A stretch of DNA of 9,825 bases from DATKKM01 sp035542855 (GTDB lineage: Bacteria > Chloroflexota > Dehalococcoidia > SM23-28-2 > RBG-16-64-32), in assembly GCA_035542855.1 (NCBI GenBank), contig DATKKM010000058.1, positions 1-9,825 of the forward strand. Direction: 5' to 3'. Within the stretch, counting starts at the first letter, position 1. Each line of letters starts with the position of its first letter. Below are positions 1 to 7,588 of the stretch, in pieces. The position numbers and the translations under genes were made by a program. The notes beneath the pieces were generated by a model. The model worked only from the letters and a program-made list of their open reading frames with translations, made no database searches and had not been told where the DNA came from.

Positions 1-535
1 TAACGCCAACACCGACGGCGACTCCAACAGAGACACCAACGTCGACGCCCACTGAGACGCCCACGCCTACCGCTACGCCGACCGAGACGCCCACTGTGAC
101 GCCGACCCCAACGGAGACACCCACCGTTACGCCGACGCCGACACCCACCTCCACTCCGACGGCAACGCCCACGCCTACACCAACCGCAACACCTACGCCC
201 ACTCCGACACCGACTCCCACGCCTACTCCCACCCCGTCACCAACGCCCACCGCCACCGCTTCGCCCACGCCCACGCCGACGCGGACGCCATCGCCTTCGC
301 CGACGCCAACGAGAACGCCCACGCCCACCGCGTCACCGACTCCCAGCCCTACGCCGTCCCCGACTGCTTCGCCCACGCCGACGCCGACGGTGCTGGCGGT
401 GATCGCCACGCCAAAGCCAACCCCTTCGCCCACCGCTTCGCCTACCGCCTCGCCCACGCCGACGGCGACTCCTACGGCTTCACCAAGCCCCACGGCTGAA
501 CCGGCTGCGGCGACGCCGGCGGCGACGCCGACGGA
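1..535 (+). repeat. Thr-Pro codon repeat region
   Basis: Low-complexity DNA with a basic period of 6 bases (acg-ccc/ccg/cca and variants), interrupted by Ala, Ser, Glu, Arg and Lys codons and by a short VLAVIA break near 390–410. It is C-rich on the plus strand. Third positions vary (acg, acc, aca, act; ccc, ccg, cca, cct), so the amino-acid pattern is kept while the DNA is not a perfect tandem repeat. It continues past the left edge of the window. Confidence 0.9.
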
Positions 536-1604
536 AGCGCCGGCCGTAGTGGTGACCAGGGTGAACAAGGACACGCCAAAGGTCGTGCGAGCGGTGCCAG
601 ACGTCGGCGAGATCTCGTTCAGCCCGACGGTTGTTTCGACTAACTTCGGGCTGGCGCTGATAACTCTGACGCTCCTGATCCTGGCGGCGGTAGTGTTCAA
701 CGAAACGCTCGAGGAGAACGAGCAGAGGGTTCACGGAATATTGAAGAGCGTTGCGGCGCCGTTCGCGGGTCTGTTCGCCGGCTTCGGCGGCGCTGCCAGC
801 GGCTTCGGCAAACTGCCGCGTTGGGCGCGGACCATCGTTCCGACGCTACTGGCCCTTGCCCTGGCGGCTGCCCTCTACGGGCTTGAGGAGCCCGGCAGCG
901 GTTTGAACCAGAAGAGCCTCGTCCTCTTTGTGAGCTACCTTGGAGCGTTTGCGGTGGTCACTTATGCCTGGGACGGGACGCAGGCGCTTGTCTGTCGCCG
1001 GTTTGGAGTGCCCGCTGTAGTCCGGGTCTTCCCGATGGGCGTGCTTGTCGCCGTGGTTGCGGTGGCTCTCACGCGAATTCTCGGCTTCCAGCCGGGGCTG
1101 ATGTACGGCTTCGTCGCGGCTAACGCGATCGTCGCTCCGGCCACTCTGACCGCCGAGCAGGAAGGCAAGAAGGCGCTCTGGTCCTCGATCGTGCTGCTCT
1201 CGCTCTGCGCCGTCGCCTGGGCGCTCGTAGGGCCCCTGCGGACGGTGTCGCAAGACCACAGCGGTTTCTGGGCGGCGGTGCCCGAGGGGATCGCGGTCGG
1301 TCTGTTCGTTTCGGGGCTGGAGGGCCTGTTCTTCCAGATGATTCCGATCGAGTTCCTGGACGGCCGCAAGCTGTTTGACTGGAACAAGGGGGCGTGGCTG
1401 GTCATCACGCTGATCAGCGGCTTCCTGTTCTGGGAGGCGCTGCTCAACGATGATCAGCAGTCACTCAGCGCGCTCGAGCAGACGAAGACGATCATTGCGC
1501 TTGTCGTCTGCCTCGCTTGCCTGGTGGCCACCATCGCGCTGTGGTTGTTCTTCCGGGCGCTGGGACCGCACCACCCGGCTGAGGCTGTCGCCGACTCCGA
1601 CTAG
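3..1604 (+). CDS. Thr-Pro-repeat surface protein with FGLLP-type multi-pass membrane domain (5' partial)
   Basis: The frame is open to the left edge (first full codon at 3), so the true start is outside the window; the GTG at 96 lies inside the repeat and is not a credible start. Up to about 535 it encodes Thr-Pro repeats with Ala, Ser, Glu and Arg substitutions, typical of an extracellular, possibly O-glycosylated stalk. After a short linker comes an NFGLAL segment (642–659) opening the first membrane helix, then an FNETLEEN motif, a linker of about 40 residues, and roughly eight more hydrophobic helices (about 831–1562). This pattern resembles what is annotated in Actinobacteria and Chloroflexota as FGLLP-motif membrane protein. 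WDGTQALVCRRFGVP (969–1013) followed by a phenylalanine-proline turn, and IPIEFLDGRKL (1341–1373), sit where M50 proteases carry HExxH and LDG. The zinc ligands are absent, so catalysis is unlikely. Function is unknown; anchoring or display of an upstream ectodomain is inference. Family assignment is from memory. Confidence 0.85.
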   Translation, partial: TPTPTATPTETPTSTPTETPTPTATPTETPTVTPTPTETPTVTPTPTPTSTPTATPTPTPTATPTPTPTPTPTPTPTPSPTPTATASPTPTPTRTPSPSPTPTRTPTPTASPTPSPTPSPTASPTPTPTVLAVIATPKPTPSPTASPTASPTPTATPTASPSPTAEPAAATPAATPTEAPAVVVTRVNKDTPKVVRAVPDVGEISFSPTVVSTNFGLALITLTLLILAAVVFNETLEENEQRVHGILKSVAAPFAGLFAGFGGAASGFGKLPRWARTIVPTLLALALAAALYGLEEPGSGLNQKSLVLFVSYLGAFAVVTYAWDGTQALVCRRFGVPAVVRVFPMGVLVAVVAVALTRILGFQPGLMYGFVAANAIVAPATLTAEQEGKKALWSSIVLLSLCAVAWALVGPLRTVSQDHSGFWAAVPEGIAVGLFVSGLEGLFFQMIPIEFLDGRKLFDWNKGAWLVITLISGFLFWEALLNDDQQSLSALEQTKTIIALVVCLACLVATIALWLFFRALGPHHPAEAVADSD

Positions 1605-1615
1605 CGCCGGAGCAG

Positions 1616-2839
<1,224 letters not shown>

Positions 2840-2871
2840 TGTGCAGTCCTATCGGTCAGGGCGCCGGGCCG

Positions 2872-3990
2872 TCAGGAGAAGAGGCTCTTCCCCCCGACGA
2901 TGCGCACGACGTCCACGTACGTAACCACAACAGCCATGGTTATGATAAGCGCCAGGCCGATGAGGTGCACTATCGCCTCTTTCTCCGGGGCGACGCGTTT
3001 GCCGCGGCGCGCGATCTCGATGAGGACGAAGGTCATACGGCCGCCGTCCAGCATAGGCAGCGGCAGGACGTTGATGATGGCCAGGTTGATCGAGAGCAGC
3101 GCCGCGAACTCCAGCAGGGAGTTCCAGCCGCTCGACTTCACCACCTCGCCTGTGCCCTGGGCGATGCCGGCGGGGCCAGCGACGGCCGGCCCCTGGCCGC
3201 CCTTGAACATGGCGATCACCTGGTTGCGGGCAAGCTTCAGCGAGTCGATGGTGGAGTGCCAGCCCTTCGAGAACGCGGATAACAGGCCGTAGGACTCGCG
3301 CTCATAGCAGTCGCTGGGAGGGCTGCTGCCGGTGCAGACGGCGGAGCCGGCCACCCGGTCATGGATGCGGATACCGGTGGGACCCTGGCCGCTCGGCGGG
3401 TCCCAGCGCGCGGTGGCATACAACGTCTCGACCGTGGTCTCGCCGAAGTCCGTGTGTTGGACGGTGAAGGCGATAGTGTCGCCCATGTGAAGGCGGATCG
3501 CGCGGCCGGCCTCCTCGGTATTCTTGATCTTGTCGCCGTTGATCTCCAGGATGATGTCCCCCTGCTGAAGCCCGGCGGCGGCGGCCGGCGAGCCGGACTC
3601 GACGCCGTCGATGACGACGGGGCCGCGCGGGACGTTGTGAGGGATCATGAAGAAGATGGCGAAGAGGATGATCGGCAGGATGGCGTTCATGAAGGCGCCG
3701 GAGCCGAGGATGATCAGCCGCTTCCAGGCCTTCTGCGCGGCAAGGCTCTGCGGGTCCGTGGGGTCTTCTTCGCCCAGCAGGCGCACGAAGCCGCCCAGGG
3801 GGAGCGCGTTGATGGAGTAGATGGTGCCGCGCCAGGTGAAGCCCCAGACACGCGGCGGATAGCCGAGACCGGCCTCCAGCACTTTCACGCCGAAGATCTT
3901 GGCGGTGACGTAGTGGCCCAGCTCGTGGATGACGATGAGGCCTATGAGCATGCCGAAGAACGGCAGGATGTAGTGGATTAGCAGGTCCAA
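2872..3990 (-). CDS. rseP: Site-2 intramembrane zinc metalloprotease RseP (M50)
   Basis: RseP cleaves membrane-embedded substrates (such as anti-sigma factors or signal-peptide remnants) inside the bilayer. The 372-residue product has HELGH at residues 22–26 in the first helix, an ALPLGGFVRLLGE turn (62–74), a second helix near 95–118, and a single PDZ domain at about 120–195 (GSPAAAAGLQQGDIILEING). The third metal ligand is in NVLPLPMLDGGR (307–318), followed by a final helix near 340–365. All catalytic residues are intact. The start is TTG at 3990: an in-frame stop lies six bases upstream and the next Met is residue 14, which would cut into the catalytic helix. Placing HELGH 21 residues in agrees with E. 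coli RseP. A run of six G lies 7 nt upstream as a non-standard ribosome site. After the PDZ domain a loop carries Cys219 and Cys228, an oddity. The name mmpA or yluC would serve equally. Confidence 0.96.
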   Translation of the reverse strand: MDLLIHYILPFFGMLIGLIVIHELGHYVTAKIFGVKVLEAGLGYPPRVWGFTWRGTIYSINALPLGGFVRLLGEEDPTDPQSLAAQKAWKRLIILGSGAFMNAILPIILFAIFFMIPHNVPRGPVVIDGVESGSPAAAAGLQQGDIILEINGDKIKNTEEAGRAIRLHMGDTIAFTVQHTDFGETTVETLYATARWDPPSGQGPTGIRIHDRVAGSAVCTGSSPPSDCYERESYGLLSAFSKGWHSTIDSLKLARNQVIAMFKGGQGPAVAGPAGIAQGTGEVVKSSGWNSLLEFAALLSINLAIINVLPLPMLDGGRMTFVLIEIARRGKRVAPEKEAIVHLIGLALIITMAVVVTYVDVVRIVGGKSLFS

Positions 3991-4020
3991 GCGTTAGCCC
4001 CCCAGCCCCTTATCCCCCTG
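3991..4020 (-). promoter_or_regulatory. G-run leader at the rseP TTG start
   Basis: On the coding (minus) strand three G runs precede the start: G5 (4014–4018), G4 (4006–4009) and G6 (3998–4003). The last ends 7 nt before the TTG, where a Shine-Dalgarno sequence would lie. No AGGAGG is present, so a G run probably pairs with the anti-SD, or the site is weak. Three closely spaced G runs could also form an RNA structure. This is inference from sequence only. Confidence 0.4.
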
Positions 4021-4094
4021 AAATGAGAACAACGGAACGTTCGAACATGTTTCGGGCGTGATCAGTGGCTTGCATGTCTGTACTTCTATGATAC

Positions 4095-4126
4095 GTGCGC
4101 CGCGGCGATTATGCTTTCGCGCGCAC
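4095..4126 (-). other. GC-rich inverted repeat spanning the dxr stop codon
   Basis: GTGCGC (4095–4100) and GCGCAC (4121–4126) are complementary. The stem extends by GCG/CGC after a one-base bulge, around a 13-base loop that holds the dxr stop (4109–4111). No T-run follows in the direction of transcription, so it is not a classical intrinsic terminator. It could be an mRNA 3'-end or processing structure, or chance in GC-rich DNA. Confidence 0.3.
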
Positions 4127-5257
4127 CAGATCGCCCGCGAAGGCCCGCGCCCAGCGGTCCGCCTCCAGCACCTGCTCCAGCGATGGGTTGCCGGTCTCCG
4201 GGTGCGCCGAGAGCGTGTCTTCGATGACGCGCGCGATGTCCGTGAAGCGGATGTAGCCCGCCAGGAAGTTCTCGACGGCGATCTCGTCCGCCGCGGCCAG
4301 GACGGCCGGCGCCGTGCCGCCCCGCCGGCCTGCCTCCAGGGCAAGGCCCAGGCAGGGAAAGCGGTTGTGGTGCGGGATGCCGAAGTTCAGCGTGCCGATG
4401 GTCTTCAGGTCCAGCCTGGGCACGGCTGTCTCCGGCACGCGGTCCGGGTATGTGAGTGCGCACTGTATGGGTAGACGCATATCGGGTACGCCGAGTTGCG
4501 CCTTAACCGAACCATCACGAAACTCCACCAGCGAATGGACCACGCTCTCGCGGTGGAGGAGCACCTCGATGCGGTCCAGGGGGACGTCGAAGAGCCAGCG
4601 CGCCTCGATGCACTCGAGGCCCTTGTTGAGGAGCGTGGCGCTATCGACGGTGATCTTCTTGCCCATCTGCCAGTTCGGGTGGCGCAGCGCCTGCTCGGCG
4701 GTCACGCGTTCCAGCTCCTCCTGGCGGAGGTCGCGTAGCGCGCCGCCGGATGCGGTTATGACAAGCCGCTCGACGGAATCGGCCGCTTCGCCCCAGAGGC
4801 ACTGCCAGATGGCGGAGTGCTCCGAGTCGACGGGGCGGAGCTCCGCGCCGGAGCGGCGCGCCTCGGCGGTAAGGATGTGACCGGCCATGACCAGCACTTC
4901 CTTGTTGGCGATGGCGATCTTCTTCCCCGCGCGCGCCGCGGCCAGGGTGGGCGCAAGGCCGGCTGCGCCGACGGTGGCCACGACGACGAGATCGACGTCG
5001 CGGTGGGTGGCCATCTCTTCCATGGTTGCCCATTTCCCGTTGAGCGAGCCGTCCTTGATGCGGCCGCGGATGTAGTCGTCTTCACGGTCGCAGCAGACCA
5101 TGCGGGGGCGGAACTCGCGGGCCTGCTCTTCGAGGATCGTGACGTTGCCGCCGGCGGCGAGGGCGACGACGTTGAAGCGCCCGGGCAGCGAGCGAATGAC
5201 ATCGAGCGTCTGGCGGCCGATGGAGCCGGTGGAGCCGAGAAGAGCTACGCGGATCAT
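4109..5257 (-). CDS. dxr: 1-deoxy-D-xylulose-5-phosphate reductoisomerase
   Basis: DXR catalyses the NADPH-dependent rearrangement and reduction of 1-deoxy-D-xylulose 5-phosphate to 2-C-methyl-D-erythritol 4-phosphate, the committed MEP step, in the cytoplasm. The 382-residue product begins with the nucleotide-binding loop LLGSTGSIGRQTLD (6–19). It then has IANKEVLVMAG (116–126), the metal site VDSEHSAIW (Asp144, Ser145, Glu146), the phosphate-binding ITASGGALRD (167–176), and HPNWQMGKKITVDSATLLNKGLE (193–215) with the fourth metal ligand Glu215. Length and motifs are complete. The ATG at 5257 is chosen because LLGSTG must lie at the extreme N-terminus; the open frame runs on to 5503 but would overlap cdsA and add unrelated residues. 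No Shine-Dalgarno sequence is visible: the leader is CT-rich on this strand. It follows cdsA by 61 bp and precedes rseP by 118 bp. With ispG it is one of two MEP-pathway genes here. Confidence 0.97.
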   Translation of the reverse strand: MIRVALLGSTGSIGRQTLDVIRSLPGRFNVVALAAGGNVTILEEQAREFRPRMVCCDREDDYIRGRIKDGSLNGKWATMEEMATHRDVDLVVVATVGAAGLAPTLAAARAGKKIAIANKEVLVMAGHILTAEARRSGAELRPVDSEHSAIWQCLWGEAADSVERLVITASGGALRDLRQEELERVTAEQALRHPNWQMGKKITVDSATLLNKGLECIEARWLFDVPLDRIEVLLHRESVVHSLVEFRDGSVKAQLGVPDMRLPIQCALTYPDRVPETAVPRLDLKTIGTLNFGIPHHNRFPCLGLALEAGRRGGTAPAVLAAADEIAVENFLAGYIRFTDIARVIEDTLSAHPETGNPSLEQVLEADRWARAFAGDLVRAKA

Positions 5258-5263
5258 CCGGGA

Positions 5264-5296
5264 GGAAGTTGGAGGTTGGAAGTTAGAGGCTGGAGG
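5264..5296. repeat. 14-bp tandem repeat upstream of dxr
   Basis: Two adjacent 14-base units on the plus strand, GGAAGTTGGAGGTT (5264–5277) and GGAAGTTAGAGGCT (5278–5291), differ at two positions and are followed by a partial GGAGG (5292–5296). The array fills about half of the 61-bp cdsA–dxr gap and starts seven bases from the dxr ATG. On the mRNA strand it is CT-rich and replaces the expected ribosome-binding site. Confidence 0.7.
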
Positions 5297-5315
5297 CAGA
5301 TGTGGGCAAATCTGC
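5296..5315 (-). other. Small inverted repeat in the cdsA–dxr gap
   Basis: GCAGAT (5296–5301) and ATCTGC (5310–5315) form a perfect 6-bp stem with an 8-base loop, directly after the cdsA stop in the direction of transcription. No T-run follows, so a terminator call is not supported; it may be an mRNA stability element or chance. Confidence 0.3.
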
Positions 5316-5318
5316 GCG

Positions 5319-6125
5319 TCACAGGACAACCCATATCGCAAAGTAGTATACCAGCGGAATGGTGAAGAGAATCGAGTCGAGGCGGTCCAGGAAGCCGCCG
5401 TGGCCGGGCACGAGCTCGCTCGTGTCCTTGACGCCGGCGCCCCGCTTGAGCATCGACTCGCCGAGGTCGGCGAGGACCGCGACCGGCGGCAGGAGGAGGC
5501 CAAGGAGGATGCCCTCGCCCGCGCTCATGGGCAGGTCCAGCGGCCAGTTGAGGAGCGCGACGACGGCCACGCCGCCCACCAGCGAGCCGGCCGTACCCTC
5601 CCAGGTCTTACCGGGGCTGATGCGCGGCGCCATCTTATGCCGGCCGATGGCCTTGCCCACGGCGTAGGCGCAGGTGTCGGTCCCCCAGGTGCCGAGGACG
5701 GCGAGGAGCAGCCAGTGCTCGCCCTTGTCCAGGTCACGGAGGAGGACGAGGTATGAGCCGAGGAAGCCAACATAGGCGATAGCGCCGACTATGGTCAGCC
5801 AGTCTCCGGGGGCGTCGTCGATGGTACTGAGGGCGATGATGAAGAGCAGGCCGAGGCCAACGCCGGCGACGAGCGCGCCGGTCCAGTAGTCGAGCCCGTT
5901 GTCGGCGCCGACGACGACGGCGACGACCGCCACGACGGCGACGACGGCGGCCGGGGTGGGTTGCCAGAGCGGACGCTCATGGCCGGCGAGCATATGGACG
6001 AACTCGAGGGCGCCGAGGGCGAGGATGAGGGCGACGACGGCGGTGTAGAGTGGCCCGCCGATCAGGATGACGGCGACGATGATGGGTATGCCGGCAGCGG
6101 CGGTGGCCAGGCGCTGGGCGAGCAT
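5319..6125 (-). CDS. cdsA: Phosphatidate cytidylyltransferase (CDP-diglyceride synthase)
   Basis: CdsA is the integral-membrane enzyme that joins CTP and phosphatidic acid to give CDP-diacylglycerol, the precursor of membrane phospholipids. The 268-residue product is almost wholly hydrophobic, with several membrane helices from residue 8 onward. Near the C-terminus it carries the family signature: SMLKRGAGVKD at 224–234 leading into HGGFLDRLD at 242–250, with Lys233-Asp234, His242 and Asp247/Asp250. An upstream WGTDTCAYAVGKAIGRHKMAPRISPGKTWEGT stretch is also typical of the family. A low-complexity run of Ala-Val-Val repeats (about 5905–5960) lies in one helix. The ATG at 6125 follows the uppS stop by 3 bp and has no good Shine-Dalgarno of its own, which points to translational coupling with uppS. 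The uppS–cdsA–dxr–rseP order is common in bacteria. Confidence 0.96.
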   Translation of the reverse strand: MLAQRLATAAAGIPIIVAVILIGGPLYTAVVALILALGALEFVHMLAGHERPLWQPTPAAVVAVVAVVAVVVGADNGLDYWTGALVAGVGLGLLFIIALSTIDDAPGDWLTIVGAIAYVGFLGSYLVLLRDLDKGEHWLLLAVLGTWGTDTCAYAVGKAIGRHKMAPRISPGKTWEGTAGSLVGGVAVVALLNWPLDLPMSAGEGILLGLLLPPVAVLADLGESMLKRGAGVKDTSELVPGHGGFLDRLDSILFTIPLVYYFAIWVVL

Positions 6126-6128
6126 GCC

Positions 6129-6941
6129 CTACGGCTGGTGGCCGTTGCCGTTGACGCTGTGGCCGTCGTGCTCGTCGGGGAGGAGGCCGCCGAAGCGGCG
6201 TCGGCGCTGGCTGTAGGCGTAGAGCGCATCGTCGATCTGCTGGACATCGAAGTCGGGCCAGTAGACGTCTGTGAAGCAGAACTCGGAGTAGGCGCCCTGC
6301 CAGAGCAGGAAGTTGGAGAGGCGCAGCTCGCCGGCGGTGCGGATGATGAGGTCGGGGTCGGGCAGGCCGGAAGTGGAGAGGTAGCGCTCGATCAGGTCTT
6401 CGTCGATCTGCTCGGCGGGGACGCCGTCGGCGACGATGCGCTGGACGGCGGCGGTGAGCTCGGCGCGGCCGCCGTAGTTGAAGGCGATGGCCAGCGTCAT
6501 GCGGGTGTTGTCTTTGGTCAGCTCAATGGCGTCCAGCACGCGGCGGCGCAGGTTGCTGTTGAGGGGCGAGAGATCGCCGATGTGGACGAGGCGGATGCCC
6601 TCTTCGTGGAGGTTCTGTGTCTCCTGCTTGAGGAAGCGGGAGAGGAGGGCCATGAGGGCGCGCACCTCCCAGCGGGGGCGGTCCCAGTTCTCGGTGGAGA
6701 AGGCGTAGAGGGTGAGATAAGGCACGTCATAGGCAGCGAAGCGCTCGATGACGCGGCGGACGTTCTCTGTGCCGGCCTTGTGGCCGGCGCGGCGGGACTT
6801 GCCGCGAGAGCGGGCCCAGCGGCCGTTGCCGTCCATGATGATGGCGACGTGCCGGGGTACGCGCGGCAGATCGAGGATGGGCGGTTGTCCGGATTCGGCC
6901 TGTGTCTGGTCTGCCCTTGGGGGGGAGATCATGTTGCTCAC
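6129..6941 (-). CDS. uppS: Isoprenyl (undecaprenyl) diphosphate synthase
   Basis: UppS is the cytosolic cis-prenyltransferase that extends farnesyl diphosphate with isopentenyl diphosphate to make the long-chain lipid carrier for cell-wall synthesis. The 270-residue product has HVAIIMDGNGRWA (31–43, catalytic Asp37), YLTLYAFSTENW (75–86), AFNYGGRAEL (153–162), and RTAGELRLSNFLLWQ (201–215) with Arg201, Arg207 and Ser209. Glu220 and the FTDVYWPDF end motif follow. Product chain length cannot be read from sequence. About 30 poorly conserved residues precede the core and a polar Asp/His/Asn tail of about 15 residues follows it. The frame begins with GTG at 6941; an ATG three codons in (6932) is an alternative start, and neither has a clear Shine-Dalgarno. 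It is 87 bp after frr and 3 bp before cdsA. Confidence 0.96.
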   Translation of the reverse strand: MSNMISPPRADQTQAESGQPPILDLPRVPRHVAIIMDGNGRWARSRGKSRRAGHKAGTENVRRVIERFAAYDVPYLTLYAFSTENWDRPRWEVRALMALLSRFLKQETQNLHEEGIRLVHIGDLSPLNSNLRRRVLDAIELTKDNTRMTLAIAFNYGGRAELTAAVQRIVADGVPAEQIDEDLIERYLSTSGLPDPDLIIRTAGELRLSNFLLWQGAYSEFCFTDVYWPDFDVQQIDDALYAYSQRRRRFGGLLPDEHDGHSVNGNGHQP

Positions 6942-7028
6942 AAGTATAGAACGTCTGAGAGTGGCGGGCGACTCGCGCGGCTGTCCACGGATTGCCTGCG
7001 GCCCAACGGAACTGACGGACCGTGCGCG

Positions 7029-7586
7029 CTAGACGGTCAGTATCTCCTGCTCCTTCTCGGTGCCCAGGTCGTCCACCTGGGCGATCTGGTCGTCCGTTAG
7101 CTTCTGCAGCTCCGTCTCGGACCGGTGGAGGTCATCCTGGGAGATGGTGTGGTCGTGCTCCAGCTTGCGGAGGTGCTCGTGGACGTCGCGGCGGATATTG
7201 CGGATGGCGACGCGGGCGTCTTCGACGCGCTTGCGTACGTGCTTGGCGATCTCCTTGCGGCGCTCTTCAGTGAGCGGCGGGATGGCCAGGCGGACCACGG
7301 AGCCATCGTTAGAGGGGGTGAGGCCGATGTCCGACTTCTGGATGGCCTTTTCGATGGCGCCCATCGCGGTCTTGTCGTAGGGGGAGATGACGATGAGCTT
7401 GGCGTCCGGCGTGGTGATCGTCGCCAGCTGGAGGAGCGGCGTGGGCGCGCCGTAGTAGTCCACCTTGATGTTCTCGACAAGGCCGGGGCTGGCGCGGCCG
7501 GTGCGGACGGTGCTCAGCTCATGCTGGAGGGCCTCGACGGCTTTGTGCATGCGGGATTTGGCGTCGCCGATCTGTTCCTGGACCAT
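7029..7586 (-). CDS. frr: Ribosome recycling factor
   Basis: RRF works with EF-G to split the post-termination ribosome so that subunits can be reused. The product is 185 residues, the usual length. It shows the family order: an N-terminal helix with MHKAVEALQHELSTVRTGRASPGLVENI, the domain II segment YYGAPTPLLQLATITTPDAKLIVISPYDK, and C-terminal helices LTEERRKEIAKHVRKRVEDARVAIRNIRRD. The ATG at 7586 is chosen over longer in-frame extensions because it matches the family N-terminus. It has AGAGG about 5 nt upstream, formed by the last codons of pyrH. The pyrH stop is only 2 bp away, so translational coupling with pyrH is likely. The pyrH–frr pairing is almost universal in bacteria. Confidence 0.97.
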   Translation of the reverse strand: MVQEQIGDAKSRMHKAVEALQHELSTVRTGRASPGLVENIKVDYYGAPTPLLQLATITTPDAKLIVISPYDKTAMGAIEKAIQKSDIGLTPSNDGSVVRLAIPPLTEERRKEIAKHVRKRVEDARVAIRNIRRDVHEHLRKLEHDHTISQDDLHRSETELQKLTDDQIAQVDDLGTEKEQEILTV

Positions 7587-7588
7587 GG

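Noticed and set aside
1..535. CRISPR array or satellite DNA at the left edge
   Set aside because: There is no constant repeat with unique spacers. The periodicity is Thr-Pro codons in one open frame joined to a membrane domain.
4030..4060. Palindromic AACGTT/TTCGAA and GAACATGTTT segment as a LexA-type operator in the dxr–rseP gap
   Set aside because: The spacing does not fit the GAAC-N4-GTTC form of the Gram-positive-type SOS box, and rseP is not an expected SOS target.
5258..5503. N-terminal extension of dxr to the upstream in-frame start at 5503
   Set aside because: The extra 82 residues overlap the cdsA C-terminus, which carries its conserved signature, and DXR proteins start directly before the LLGSTGSIG loop.
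5961..7100. 379-codon plus-strand open frame antisense to cdsA and uppS
   Set aside because: The product is a Gly/Ala/Val/Asp/Glu-rich mirror of the real genes, with no motif or ribosome site; stops are simply rare in this GC-rich frame.
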